From an uncultured Acidimicrobiaceae bacterium (lineage in GTDB: Bacteria > Actinomycetota > Acidimicrobiia > Spongiisociales > UBA5794): 64,000 nt of DNA. Where the stretch lies: assembly GCA_947259365.1 (NCBI GenBank), contig CAMYMC010000015.1, positions 128,599 to 192,598 on the forward strand. The letters run 5' to 3'. The translations under genes were made by a program, and so were the position numbers. Of this stretch, positions 47,738 through 58,084 are shown in pieces. Under the pieces are notes generated by a model. That model did no database searches and was not told the origin of the DNA. It saw only the letters and a program-made list of their open reading frames with translations. How positions within the stretch are numbered: the first letter of the stretch is position 1; each line of letters opens with the position of its first letter.

Positions 47738-48705
47738 CCCGACCCCTTCGACGCCCGGTATTCGGCGTCGTCCACCACGATGACCGACCCGTCGACGAGG
47801 AGCAGCCGGAGCACGGCGGGTTCTCTCCCTGAGGGGGCGGCCACGATGTACGGGCGGGTCTCGCCGCCGAGCTCGGTCTCGGTCTCACCGGTGAACAGGA
47901 CGCCGTCGAGAAGCGGCGCGGCCACCTCCCCGCTCAGCTCGGGGTCGTAGTCCTCGGTGCGCACCTCGAGGAGCGACAGGCCCTCGAGGGTGTACGACGC
48001 CAGGATCTCAGCGGGCGGGACCACGATTGCGCCCCCGGCGGCGAGCTCGCGCAGCTCTGCGTACAGCCGGTAGTTGTTGGACAGGTGCGCCTGTTCGGTG
48101 GCGATGAGGTGGTCGAGCGCAGCCTCGTCGTGAGGGCGCACCGGTTGAGACACGAGCGGCGTCGGAATCGCAGCGTTGACGAGGGCGGCACCGAGCGAGC
48201 CGAAGACGACAAACCTGGCGAATCGGCCCGGCTGGGGCGCGCCGCCGTCGGGCGCAGATCCGTCGAGGATTGCTCCATAGCCTGCAAGGCCGCCGATCAG
48301 ACGGTCGAAGGCGCCGCCGGCGACGAGACGCGGGACGAACACGACACCGACCCCGGCGGCGACACCGGCGCCGAGGACGAGCCACTGCAGCCCGCCAAGC
48401 CGGCTGAGATCGTCCACGTCCGGAGCGATGGCGACCACGACGAGGGCAACGGCCGGCACGGCGAAGCCCGCCCTCACCGTTCCGACCGCCGGCCCGTCGA
48501 CACCGCCGACGGTCCGATACCGGGAAGCAGCGATGGTGACTCCGACGAGACAGATCGCTCCCAAGACGAGGAGGAGGAGCGAGGACCGAGCGGGAAACGA
48601 CCCGCCGGCAAGCCCCCAGGCTGCCCGAACCGCGCCGACCGAGAAGAAGACGACGCACAGAACACCGAGTGCAACGAGGGAGAGGAGTTGTCGACGACCG
48701 GGCAT
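47734..48705 (-). CDS. Membrane protein with extracytoplasmic domain, unknown
   Basis: A 323-aa protein: four to five hydrophobic helices in residues 5-160 (LLSLVALGVLCVVFFSVGAV first), then a soluble C-terminal domain of about 130 residues after LVNAAIPTPLVSQPV. ATG at 48705 follows GGAAG. Its stop overlaps the next gene start by 4 bp (ATGA), so the two are probably partners. No function can be assigned. Confidence 0.7.
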   Translation of the reverse strand: MPGRRQLLSLVALGVLCVVFFSVGAVRAAWGLAGGSFPARSSLLLLVLGAICLVGVTIAASRYRTVGGVDGPAVGTVRAGFAVPAVALVVVAIAPDVDDLSRLGGLQWLVLGAGVAAGVGVVFVPRLVAGGAFDRLIGGLAGYGAILDGSAPDGGAPQPGRFARFVVFGSLGAALVNAAIPTPLVSQPVRPHDEAALDHLIATEQAHLSNNYRLYAELRELAAGGAIVVPPAEILASYTLEGLSLLEVRTEDYDPELSGEVAAPLLDGVLFTGETETELGGETRPYIVAAPSGREPAVLRLLLVDGSVIVVDDAEYRASKGSG

Positions 48706-48818
48706 GGAGCTTCCGGGACGGGTGCAGGGCGGATCGTACCCAGCGCGCCGCGGTGACTCGGCTCCGCCGGCGGCGCCGAGCGCTCGGCCTCGTCTCGACG
48801 CCACGGAGGGTGACCGCG

Positions 48819-49574
48819 ATGCAGCCACTAGCGTCCCCGACCGTGGATCCGATCGTCGTGAGCTCCCGCTTCGTCGGCCCCCCGGCGCGAGGCCAGGGTG
48901 GCTACACGGCGGGGCTCGTCGCCGCCCGGCTCGGCACACCGGTCACGGTGTCGGTGTGGGCACCCATTCCCCTCGACATCCCGATGTCGCTCCGCATCGA
49001 CGGGGCACAGACCCATCTCGAGCGCGACGGGGTGAGGATCGCCACGGCGACGCCCAGACGTCACTCACCGGTCGCGGTCTCGCCGGTGACGCCGGCCCAA
49101 GCCGAGGACGCCCGGTCGCGATACCCGGGGCTGAAGAACAACCCCGCCCCCGACTGCTTCTCGTGCGGCATCCGCGGGGACACGTTCGGGGTCCATGCCG
49201 GGCCGGTCTCCGGCGGCGGCGGACTGTTCGCCACGCCGTGGATCCCACCCGATTGGACCGCGGGCGACATGGGGCACGTCGAGGACCCGTATGTGTGGAC
49301 CGTGCTCGACTGCTCGGCCGGATGGCGGGTCTCCGCCGACCCCGTGGACCGTCCCGCGTTCACGGGGGCGATCGGCGTCGACGTTCTGGTCCCTCCCCGC
49401 CCCGGCCGGACCTATGTGGTCGTCGCTGCCGCAACCGGAGACTGGGACGGCCGGAAGCGTCCGGGGGCCAGCGCCCTGTACGACGATTCCGGCGAACTGG
49501 TTGCCGCCTCCGAGTCGCTGTGGATCTCGGCTACGGAACAGGACTCGAACCTGCCGATCGGCGCGGTGACTTGA
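48819..49574 (+). CDS. FSCG-motif protein A, likely hotdog-fold
   Basis: A 251-aa cytoplasmic protein with the conserved central motif DCFSCGIRGDTFGVHAGPV and a C-terminal VAASESLWIS. It is clearly paralogous to 51246-51932, sharing RFVGPPxxGxGGY at the N-terminus and FATPWxPPxWT after the FSCG motif. The overall pattern resembles acyl-CoA thioesterase-like hotdog proteins, but a thioesterase active site was not proven. ATG at 48819 follows GGAGGG. Its stop codon overlaps the -35 box of the metY promoter. Confidence 0.75.
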   Translation: MQPLASPTVDPIVVSSRFVGPPARGQGGYTAGLVAARLGTPVTVSVWAPIPLDIPMSLRIDGAQTHLERDGVRIATATPRRHSPVAVSPVTPAQAEDARSRYPGLKNNPAPDCFSCGIRGDTFGVHAGPVSGGGGLFATPWIPPDWTAGDMGHVEDPYVWTVLDCSAGWRVSADPVDRPAFTGAIGVDVLVPPRPGRTYVVVAAATGDWDGRKRPGASALYDDSGELVAASESLWISATEQDSNLPIGAVT

Positions 49575-49599
49575 CAGCGCACGTGCCTCCACCTACAAC
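49571..49599 (+). promoter_or_regulatory. Promoter for metY riboswitch transcript
   Basis: TTGACA (49571-49576), 17 bp, TACAAC (49594-49599): a near-consensus sigma-70 promoter just upstream of the riboswitch. Transcription would start near 49606. The -35 overlaps the stop codon of the preceding gene. Confidence 0.75.
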
Positions 49600-49651
49600 C
49601 GGCCCCTCGCAGCGAGGAGGCACAGCCGGACGAATCGACACGGCCAACTGA

Positions 49652-51203
<1,552 letters not shown>

Positions 51204-51245
51204 TCACGGGCGGCCTCCGGCGGCTTCAGGTCTAGGTTTCCCGCC

Positions 51246-51932
51246 GTGGAGACCCTGACGATCGGCTCGCGCTTCGTCGGCCCGCCCGGCATCGGTCACG
51301 GCGGCTACGCAGCCGCGATGCTCGCCGGCTTCGCCGACGGCCCGGTGATGGTCAGACTGCGCAGGCCGGTGCCCCTCGACCGCGAGCTTCGAGTCGAGCA
51401 TCGCGAGACCGGCCCCGGCCTCAGCGACGGAGATGTACTCATCGCGACCTGTGAGCCCCACCGCGGCGAGCTCGACGTCGGCGGACCGGTCTCGCTCGAG
51501 GCGGCCGAAGATGCCCGCCGCCGTTGCGCCGGTACCCGAGGACTGCATCTCGCCCCGACCTGTTTCTCCTGCGGGGTGGGTGAGAGCAGCTTTCGGGTGC
51601 ACGCCGGGCCGGTGACCGGCACCGGCGTGTTCGCAACCCCGTGGACACCGCCGGCGTGGACGGCAAGCGGGGGCGTGGTCGGCGAAGCCTTCCTCTGGGC
51701 CGCGATGGACTGCGCCGCCGGCTGGAAGATCATCACCGACGCCGAGGGAAAGAGGGCCGTGACCGGGGAGATCACCGCCCGCATCCTGGGCGAGGTCCGG
51801 CCGGAATCCACCTATGCACTCGTGGCATGGGCCGGGCCGTGGGAGGGGAGGAAGCGCACGGCAGGTAGCGCAACCTACGACGATCGGGGCGCCCCGGTTG
51901 CCGTCTCCGAATCATTGTGGATCTCGATCTGA
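51246..51932 (+). CDS. FSCG-motif protein B, paralogue of 48819-49574
   Basis: A 228-aa protein sharing RFVGPPGIGHGGY, TCFSCGVGESSFRVHAGPV, FATPWTPPAWT and VAVSESLWIS with the protein before metY. It begins with GTG 42 bp after the metY stop, without an obvious ribosome-binding site, and may be co-transcribed with metY under the riboswitch. A hotdog thioesterase-like function is a guess from the overall pattern. Confidence 0.72.
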   Translation: METLTIGSRFVGPPGIGHGGYAAAMLAGFADGPVMVRLRRPVPLDRELRVEHRETGPGLSDGDVLIATCEPHRGELDVGGPVSLEAAEDARRRCAGTRGLHLAPTCFSCGVGESSFRVHAGPVTGTGVFATPWTPPAWTASGGVVGEAFLWAAMDCAAGWKIITDAEGKRAVTGEITARILGEVRPESTYALVAWAGPWEGRKRTAGSATYDDRGAPVAVSESLWISI

Positions 51933-51996
51933 TCCCGGATCGGCGCGGATCCGCACGACGGTGCGGACGACGCCGGATCGGGCCATACTCGCGTGG

Positions 51997-52350
51997 ATGA
52001 GGCGGCGGAAACGACAGCCCGAGTTCTCTTTCGAGCAGTTTCGCGTCTTCGCGTTCGGTAGCGACGAAGAGCTCATCGCGGCCTTCGGGTCGCTCGCGAA
52101 CGCGGAGCAAGCCTGGCAGGCCGCCCGCGACGGTTTCCTCGAGCGATGGGACCTGTGGGGCATGCCGGAGGCGTGGTGGCGCTTCGAACCGGGCGTCCCG
52201 GACCACATCCGCTCGGGTCCGGATGCGATCACCACCGACGCCGACGCGAAGGAGTGGGATCGGATCGAGATGGAACGCCGCCGCTACCTCGTGACCCTCG
52301 GCATCGACCCTGCACCCGAGCGCCGCTACACCGCGTTCGGCTCCGACTGA
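51997..52350 (+). CDS. Small hypothetical protein
   Basis: A 117-aa protein, rich in Trp, Glu and Arg (ERWDLWGMPEAWWRFEPGVP), with no signal peptide. It does not resemble a family I recognise. ATG at 51997 (MRRRKRQPEFSFEQFRVF) is the first good start. It is convergent with a nitroreductase gene. Confidence 0.6.
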   Translation: MRRRKRQPEFSFEQFRVFAFGSDEELIAAFGSLANAEQAWQAARDGFLERWDLWGMPEAWWRFEPGVPDHIRSGPDAITTDADAKEWDRIEMERRRYLVTLGIDPAPERRYTAFGSD

Positions 52351-52363
52351 TCGGAGCAGCGTC

Positions 52364-52858
52364 TCAATAGCGCTCGTCGTGGACCAGCTCGTCGATCGGC
52401 TTGCGACCACCGAACCGCGCCGGACCCGATGCCGCAGCCGGGTAGCCGAGGGCGATCGCATACCGGCAGCGGTGACCCTCGGGGAGTTCGAGGACCCGGG
52501 CGGCATCGTCCTCGCGGTGGAGGGTGATGGGACACGACGCGACGCCGATGGCGTCCGCAGCGAGCATGAGGTTCTGGGCGACCCTTCCCGTGTCGAACTC
52601 GTAACCGCCGGGCTCCTGGACGAGCGCGATTGTCGCCGGTGCCGCTCGCAACGGGGTCGTGAAGTCGCCGCATGAGGAGAGACGGCGCTTCTGGGCCGGA
52701 TCACGGACGACGACGAACGCCCAGTCCTGAAGGTTCTTCGAGCTCCCCGTCCAGCGCGCAGCCTCGAGGATCGCATCGAGGTGCTCGGCGGCGAGCGGCT
52801 CGTCGGTGAAGTCGCGGATGGCTCTGAGCCGGAGGATCCGCTCATAGGTGTCGGCCAT
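52364..52858 (-). CDS. Nitroreductase-family flavoprotein
   Basis: A 164-aa FMN-dependent nitroreductase-family protein: LRAIRDFTDEPLAAEHLDAI (N-terminal RxxRxF motif), then AAADAIGVASCPITL and a C-terminal RFGGRKPIDELVH. Such proteins reduce nitroaromatics, quinones or flavins; some short actinobacterial ones bind F420. ATG at 52858 starts MADTYERIL. Confidence 0.85.
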   Translation of the reverse strand: MADTYERILRLRAIRDFTDEPLAAEHLDAILEAARWTGSSKNLQDWAFVVVRDPAQKRRLSSCGDFTTPLRAAPATIALVQEPGGYEFDTGRVAQNLMLAADAIGVASCPITLHREDDAARVLELPEGHRCRYAIALGYPAAASGPARFGGRKPIDELVHDERY

Positions 52859-52909
52859 GGCTGCGACCCTACCGCGACGTGGCGGATCGGCCATCCCGCA
52901 GTGCGGGCC

Positions 52910-53431
52910 TCAGCTCACCACACACGCCCCGGGCACGTCGTCGACATCCAGCGACGGGAGCCGGTCGACGAGGCGGTCGCATGCAGCGAAGAACTCGGCG
53001 ACGGCCGCGGCAACGGTGGGATCGGCGTTGAGGCCGTCGAAGGTGAACCCGGCCTCGAACTTCGCCTTGTCGAGGTACACGCCGACCTCGTCCTGCATCG
53101 CCGTGAAGCGGGCCACGAGGTCGTCCTGTTCCGCCGCCACCTCCGGCGGTGGACTGATGGCGCGAACGGTGTCGAGGCTGTTCTGGTAGGCGCCGAAGAC
53201 CCCTGCGGCCTCGATGAGCTCCTCGTCGAAGGGGTAATCCTCGGCGACGGCGGCTGCTCGTTCCTCGTCGAAGCGGTCGACCGTTGCGCTCATCGCCGCG
53301 GCGTACTCGCCGATGGTGCCCGGAGCCTTCGATTCGGTCGAGCCCCCGCAGGCCGCGACGGCGACGGTCACCGCGACGCAAGCCGCGAGGTACCTCCTAC
53401 ACGACCTCCGCGTCGGGATCTGGAGAGCCAT
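52910..53431 (-). CDS. Secreted lipoprotein, unknown function
   Basis: A 173-aa lipoprotein: a basic N-terminus, hydrophobic core and lipobox VAACGGS (Cys28). The mature part is acidic and helical, with no domain recognised (helices around EEYAAAMSATVDRF-like spacing and a Cys pair near the C-terminus). It is in the same direction as, and 52 bp upstream of, the nitroreductase gene. Confidence 0.7.
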   Translation of the reverse strand: MALQIPTRRSCRRYLAACVAVTVAVAACGGSTESKAPGTIGEYAAAMSATVDRFDEERAAAVAEDYPFDEELIEAAGVFGAYQNSLDTVRAISPPPEVAAEQDDLVARFTAMQDEVGVYLDKAKFEAGFTFDGLNADPTVAAAVAEFFAACDRLVDRLPSLDVDDVPGACVVS

Positions 53432-53524
53432 TCGAGAGAACGTAGCGCCCGGGCCTCGCCTCCTGTCCCGGCGCGGACCCGACGGGGACCGGCGGGCGGC
53501 CGGTGTCGGTGGGGCCGGCGCCGC

Positions 53525-55330
53525 TCAGAACGCCGCGTCCTCCATCACCATGAGGGCGCCGTCCTCAGCCTCGGCCGCTTCGCGTCGGGCGTGGGCCTTC
53601 GGGAGCGCATGCCTGGCGAAGAACCTCGCCGCGGCGATCTTGCCCTCGTAGAAGGGCCGGTCGGCGACGTCGGCACCGTCGAGGGCCGCGAGCGCGACCT
53701 CGGCGTGGCGCAGCAGAAGCCACCCGATGACGACTTCGGACAACGACTCGAGGAGGGCGTTGAGGTGGAGCCCCGTGCGGTACAGCTCCTCCGGATCCTC
53801 CTGGGAGGCCATCGTGTGCTGGACGAGCACGGCGATGTGCGCCTGGGTGTCCTCGAGCGCGGCGCCGAGCAGCTCCCGCTCCGTCGCGAACTCGTCGAGG
53901 CCACCTTTGACGAGCTCCATGATGTCCTCACCGAGCGCCGTGACGGTGCCGCCCCGATCCCGAATGATCTTGCGGAAGAACAGGTCGAGAGCCTGGATCC
54001 CGGTTGTTCCCTCGTAGAGAGAGTCGATCTTCACGTCTCGGATGTACTGCTCGATCGGGTAGTCCTGGGTGAATCCGGACCCCCCGAAGACCTGGAGCGA
54101 CTGGCCCAAGAGCTCGTAGGACTTCTCTGATGCATACCCCTTCAACAGCGGGAGCAGCAGGTCGCCGCGCGCCCCCCAGGGCCCCTCGGGCTCGAGGCGG
54201 GCGTGGTCGAGCACCCATGCCGTGTAGTAGAGCAGGGCCCGCATCCCCTCGGCGTGCGACTTCTGCAACATGAGCATGCGCCGCACGTCCGGGTGGCGGA
54301 TGATCTCGACCCGTGGTGCCTCCCGGTCGCGAGCCCGGGTGAGGTCGGCCGACTGCACGCGCTGTTTGGCGTATTCCAGGGCGTTGAGGTAGCCGGTCGA
54401 CATCGTCGTCGCCGACTTGCAGCCGATGAGCATCCTGGCGTCCTCGATGACGTGGAACATCTGCTTGATGCCCTCGTGGACACCACCGACGAGGTACCCG
54501 ACGCAGGGTCGGTCGACCCCGAACGTGAGCTCGGTCGTCGTCGAGCCCTTGATCCCCATCTTCTTCTCGAGCTTCGTGGCAACGACACCGTTGCGTTCCC
54601 CGAGCGTCCCGTCGTCGTTCACGAGGAACTTGGGGACGATGAACATGGAGAGCCCTGGTGTGCCCGGCTCGCCTCCCTCCCGCCTGGCGAGGACGAGATG
54701 CACGATGTTCTCGGCGTGGTCCTGCTCGCCGGACGTGATGAACCGTTTCACCCCCTCGAGGTGGTAGACGCCGTTTTCCTCGTCGACGGCGATGGCTTTC
54801 GTCGTCCCGGCGCCGACGTCGGAACCGGCATCGGGCTCGGTGAGGACCATCGTCCCTCCCCACCTGCGCTCGATCATCGGCTTGGCCCACTTCTCGACCT
54901 GCTCCGGCGTCCCGACGAACCCGATGACCGCCGCCATGAGGATCCCGGAGACGTAGAAGAACAGCGCCGGGTTCGCCCCGACGAGCATCTCCTGAGCTGC
55001 CCACCTCACGAGCCCGGGTGCGCCGAGGCCTCCCAGCTCCTTCGGCGCCCCGAGGAGGTGCCAGTCGCCGTCGAAGTAGGCATCGAGGCTCCGCTTCATA
55101 CCGTCGGTGAGACGGACCTCGCCGTCGACGAGCTCGAGCGGCGTCTGGTCGGCCTCGACGAAGCTCGCGGCGAAGTCGTCGCGGGCGAGGCGCTCGATCT
55201 CGCGAAGGATGTCCATGACGGTGTCGCGGGCGAAGTCCTCGAACGGAGCGTCTCCCAGATACGACTCGAGATCGAGTACTTCGAAGAGGTTGAACTGAAC
55301 ATCGCGGAGGTTGCTCTTGTAGTGGCTCAT
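53525..55330 (-). CDS. FadE5-type acyl-CoA dehydrogenase
   Basis: A 601-aa flavoprotein of the FadE5 branch. It starts MSHYKSNLRDVQFNLFEVL, the same opening as mycobacterial FadE5, has the FAD segment VLTEPDAGSDVG and the catalytic Glu in SLYEGTTGIQALDLFF. It catalyses the first step of beta-oxidation of acyl-CoAs. ATG at 55330 follows AGAGGAC and gives the usual length (about 610 aa). It is divergent from a TetR regulator with a shared AT-rich promoter region. Confidence 0.93.
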   Translation of the reverse strand: MSHYKSNLRDVQFNLFEVLDLESYLGDAPFEDFARDTVMDILREIERLARDDFAASFVEADQTPLELVDGEVRLTDGMKRSLDAYFDGDWHLLGAPKELGGLGAPGLVRWAAQEMLVGANPALFFYVSGILMAAVIGFVGTPEQVEKWAKPMIERRWGGTMVLTEPDAGSDVGAGTTKAIAVDEENGVYHLEGVKRFITSGEQDHAENIVHLVLARREGGEPGTPGLSMFIVPKFLVNDDGTLGERNGVVATKLEKKMGIKGSTTTELTFGVDRPCVGYLVGGVHEGIKQMFHVIEDARMLIGCKSATTMSTGYLNALEYAKQRVQSADLTRARDREAPRVEIIRHPDVRRMLMLQKSHAEGMRALLYYTAWVLDHARLEPEGPWGARGDLLLPLLKGYASEKSYELLGQSLQVFGGSGFTQDYPIEQYIRDVKIDSLYEGTTGIQALDLFFRKIIRDRGGTVTALGEDIMELVKGGLDEFATERELLGAALEDTQAHIAVLVQHTMASQEDPEELYRTGLHLNALLESLSEVVIGWLLLRHAEVALAALDGADVADRPFYEGKIAAARFFARHALPKAHARREAAEAEDGALMVMEDAAF

Positions 55331-55412
55331 ATCGGTCCTCTGGTCATCTGCCGTCGTCAACGAGCAAGCAGAACTCCCCGGGCGGGCTCCGTCGTCCTGC
55401 CGACGTTCATAT

Positions 55413-55447
55413 TTTGAGCATACACTCTAATTTGAGCTTTCGGTCAA
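55413..55447. promoter_or_regulatory. Divergent fadE/tetR operator region
   Basis: Two direct TTTGAGC repeats (55413-55419 and 55431-55437) with GAGCATACACTC between, and a -35-like GGTCAA (55442-55447, TTGACC on the minus strand) upstream of fadE. The block is AT-rich. Binding of the divergent TetR is the natural guess. Confidence 0.5.
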
Positions 55448-55483
55448 TTACTCGGGAGCGAATCGGCTACCGTTCGGCGGGTC

Positions 55484-56041
55484 GTGGCGAGATATCAAGC
55501 GGGGTTGAGAACCGAGGCCCGCATCATCGAGGCGACCCGCGCCCTCCTCGGTGAGATCGGCCTCGAAGGCACGACGCTGAAGGCGATCTGCGAGCGAGCT
55601 CGCGTTCGCGCCGGCAGCTTCTACAACCTCTTCGACTCGAAGGAAGAGGTGGTGCTCAAGGTCGTCCGCGAGGCGATCACAGCGGTCGACCCGGACCCCG
55701 CGGGCGAGACGGACACGCTCGAAGAGCTCGTCGGCGCCTATGTGGCCTTCGTGACCGGCCAGACCCACCTCGCCCGCATCTACCTCCAGATCGCCGTCGC
55801 CGGTGCGTTGAGCCACGACAGCGTCGGCAGGCGCGTGCTGCGCGGTCACGAGGCCCGGGTCGCTCGGTTCCGGACTGCGATGCTCCGAGAGCAAACGGAG
55901 CTCGGCCACGACGAAGCGACACGACGGACCGAGGTGCTGCTCGCGATGCTGAATGGGCTGGCGTTCCGCTGGACCCTCGAGCCCGATTTCGCATTCGCCG
56001 AGCACGCCAGACTCGCGCTCGAGGAATCCCTCTTCGGCTGA
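55484..56041 (+). CDS. TetR-family transcriptional regulator
   Basis: A 185-aa regulator with a TetR helix-turn-helix (LEGTTLKAICERARVRAGSFYNLF, residues about 25-50) and a helical ligand domain. It is divergent from FadE5 and so may sense acyl-CoA and regulate that gene and itself. GTG at 55484 follows GGCGGG. Confidence 0.9.
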   Translation: MARYQAGLRTEARIIEATRALLGEIGLEGTTLKAICERARVRAGSFYNLFDSKEEVVLKVVREAITAVDPDPAGETDTLEELVGAYVAFVTGQTHLARIYLQIAVAGALSHDSVGRRVLRGHEARVARFRTAMLREQTELGHDEATRRTEVLLAMLNGLAFRWTLEPDFAFAEHARLALEESLFG

Positions 56042-56216
56042 TCCCGCCGGGGGTGGCGACGGCCGACGCCTCAGTCGAGACGGCGGGCTGTCCGGCGAGG
56101 TGGCTTGGGCCCGGCTCCGTTGGACCCGCCGAGCAAGAGGCCTCGCAATGCAGTTTCACCCTCGCCCCGGGAGACGACCTCGAGCCCGGCTCCACCCGCC
56201 AGGCGTGAAGTGACTC

Positions 56217-56458
56217 ACCGCGAAGGAGGAGAAGCTCGCGGCCGCCGCACCCGAGGGCTGGACGTACATGGGCACGTACTTCGCGGTCCCCTCCTCCGAG
56301 AAGAACGCCGGGAGCACGCTCCCGCTGTGGGCCTCGACGCCTACGGGGCCCAGGATGCGCTCGCCGAGGCCGGCAAGGGCGGCCCGCCAACGGATCTCAC
56401 CTGGAGCAACATCCTCCTCGAGTCCGCGGTCGAGGCAACGCTTTGGGACCCCGAGTGA
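56217..56458 (+). pseudogene. Frameshifted remnant of an unknown gene
   Basis: Plus-strand frame LTAKEEKLAAAAPEGWTYMG continues to ...KNAGSTLPLW, then the protein-like sequence jumps to the next frame (LDAYGAQDALAEAGKGG, then TDLTWSNILLESAVEATLW) and ends at a TGA. A stop also lies just before the first part. Together it looks like one domain with one frameshift and a lost 5' end. No family was identified. The region 56042-56216 is otherwise empty. Confidence 0.4.
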
Positions 56459-56483
56459 GTAGTGCCCGCCGATCTCGAGCCGT

Positions 56484-56930
56484 TCAGCGATAGACCTCGG
56501 CGAACACGTCACCGAACTCCCACCGCTCCGGTTGTCCGGTGACGGGCGCCGTCGAAGCCGGGTTCACCGGCCGGGCCCGATCGAGGCCCGCCCCTGCTGC
56601 GGCGAGCCCGGCGAGAAGCGACCGCAGCTCGTCGATGCGGCGGTTCAGATCGCGATGGACCCCGTAGAGATCCGTCGCTGAGTCCCGCACGTCGACGACG
56701 AGCATTGGCTCGGGCGGGGCCTCGAGTGCTGCGATCTGCGCCCCGGCGCGAACGAGGACGCCGTCGCGCAACTCGTCGGCCATGGCAACGGCAGCGTCGA
56801 GCTGCTCGCGTGCGGATCCGGCGTCGAGGTCTTCCCGCAGCCGCCGGATCCTGCGCTGCGCCGTCTGCGCCGCTGCGACGAGCTCATCGAGGTCGGCCGA
56901 CTCGACGACGTCGGTGTTGGGGCTGGTCAC
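56484..56930 (-). CDS. Hypothetical coiled-coil protein
   Basis: A 148-aa protein, mainly helical with Arg/Ala/Leu/Glu repeats (AAAQTAQRRIRRLREDLDAG). No transmembrane segment or known domain. GTG at 56930 follows AAGGGAGAG; upstream GTGs at 56954 and later are less likely. Confidence 0.55.
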   Translation of the reverse strand: MTSPNTDVVESADLDELVAAAQTAQRRIRRLREDLDAGSAREQLDAAVAMADELRDGVLVRAGAQIAALEAPPEPMLVVDVRDSATDLYGVHRDLNRRIDELRSLLAGLAAAGAGLDRARPVNPASTAPVTGQPERWEFGDVFAEVYR

Positions 56931-57023
56931 CGGCTCTCCCTTCACGCGCACCACAGCAACATCGGTCGCCCGACGTGACCCTTGAGGGCCGGTATGAGGA
57001 GCCGCAAGTCCGTTGACGCCGGC

Positions 57024-57332
57024 CTAACCGCCGACGTCCCCGTCGTCACCAGGGCCGCCGATGCCGCCGACGTCACCACAGCTGAGGCCGACCAGCTCGT
57101 GATCCGACCTACCGTTCTTCTCGTGATGGGTGTGGTCGTTGGCGCCGTTACCGTCCCACGCCGCCCGATCGATCGTGATGACAACCCACGGATTCCTCGC
57201 AGAGCCGGTGACGTGACAGATCGTCACCTTGTGGTCGCCGTGGGCGGGAGGTTGGGCACGTCCCGGCGCTGGCGAAGCCGCACCCACGACGGCGACGGCG
57301 GCAACGAAGAGCGCCAGCTTCCGCTTCTTCAC
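57024..57332 (-). CDS. Small secreted protein with CHVTGS motif
   Basis: A 102-aa secreted protein: MKKRKLALFVAAVAVVGAAS signal peptide, cleavage near APGRA, then DHKVTICHVTGSARNPWV and NDHTHHEKNGRSDHELV. The KVTICHxTGS domain recurs in actinobacterial surface proteins. The His-rich part may bind metal. GTG at 57332 follows GGAGGTCG. A Gly/Asp-rich C-terminus ends the protein. Confidence 0.75.
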   Translation of the reverse strand: MKKRKLALFVAAVAVVGAASPAPGRAQPPAHGDHKVTICHVTGSARNPWVVITIDRAAWDGNGANDHTHHEKNGRSDHELVGLSCGDVGGIGGPGDDGDVGG

Positions 57333-57502
57333 GATCGACCTCCTACCTCGAAAGCCCCGGATCCCCGATGTCGTAGCCACTACAGCGAAGGATCCTGCAG
57401 CTGGAGTATTGCCCACGAACCACGAATCGTGGTGGCACCATCTCACGAGACACCGGCACGGATCTGCCGGCGACACGATGCGACGTCGAGGAGGTGGCGG
57501 CG

Positions 57503-58084
57503 TCAGCGCGTGAGGCGCTCGTAGTCGGCGGGGGTGTCGACGTCGATCGGCCGATCCCGGTCTGCCGGTACGCGGAGCACATCGCCGGGCGGGGCAGACT
57601 CGAGCAGGCGCCACAGCGCGTTCGGCGGGCGGAGTTCGCCGAGGCGTGCCAGCGTGCCGGCGCCGAGGACGAGGGGGTGCCCGGACCCATCGCGGTACTC
57701 GGTCACCGCGATCGGGTGGGGATCGTCGAGCCAGGCTGCGACGACGACATCGATGAGCGCCGCACCGACGTCGGGCATGTCACCGAGGAGGACGACGACG
57801 GCGTCGACGTCCCCCGCAGCCTCGACACCAACTCGCAAGGAGCTCAGGTTGCCCTCGTGGTAGTCGAGGTTCCTCACCACGACGGCCCGGGTCGGACGTA
57901 AGGATGCTTCGATCTCCACGGCGGCGGCGCCGAGCACGACGATGACCGGGTCGAGGCGGGAGCTCTCGGCCGCGGCGAGGGAGTGACTCAGCAGCGTCCC
58001 GCCCCGGTAGGCGAGGAGCTGTTTGGGCGTCCCCATCCGCTCGGAGAGCCCGGCGGCGAGCACGACACCGGCGACGGTGGTCAT
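57503..58084 (-). CDS. MocA-like molybdenum-cofactor nucleotidyltransferase
   Basis: A 193-aa MobA-like NTP transferase with VVLAAGLSERMGTPKQLL at the N-terminus and the metal-binding loop VVVLLGDMPDV. MocA makes the cytosine dinucleotide form of the cofactor for xanthine-dehydrogenase-family enzymes, fitting its coupling (ATGA at 58081-58084) to the large subunit of such an enzyme. Confidence 0.85.
   Translation of the reverse strand: MTTVAGVVLAAGLSERMGTPKQLLAYRGGTLLSHSLAAAESSRLDPVIVVLGAAAVEIEASLRPTRAVVVRNLDYHEGNLSSLRVGVEAAGDVDAVVVLLGDMPDVGAALIDVVVAAWLDDPHPIAVTEYRDGSGHPLVLGAGTLARLGELRPPNALWRLLESAPPGDVLRVPADRDRPIDVDTPADYERLTR

Noticed and set aside
56105-56458. A full 117-aa gene starting at 56105
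   Set aside because: Only the last part is protein-like, and the matching first part is in another frame; treated as a frameshifted remnant.
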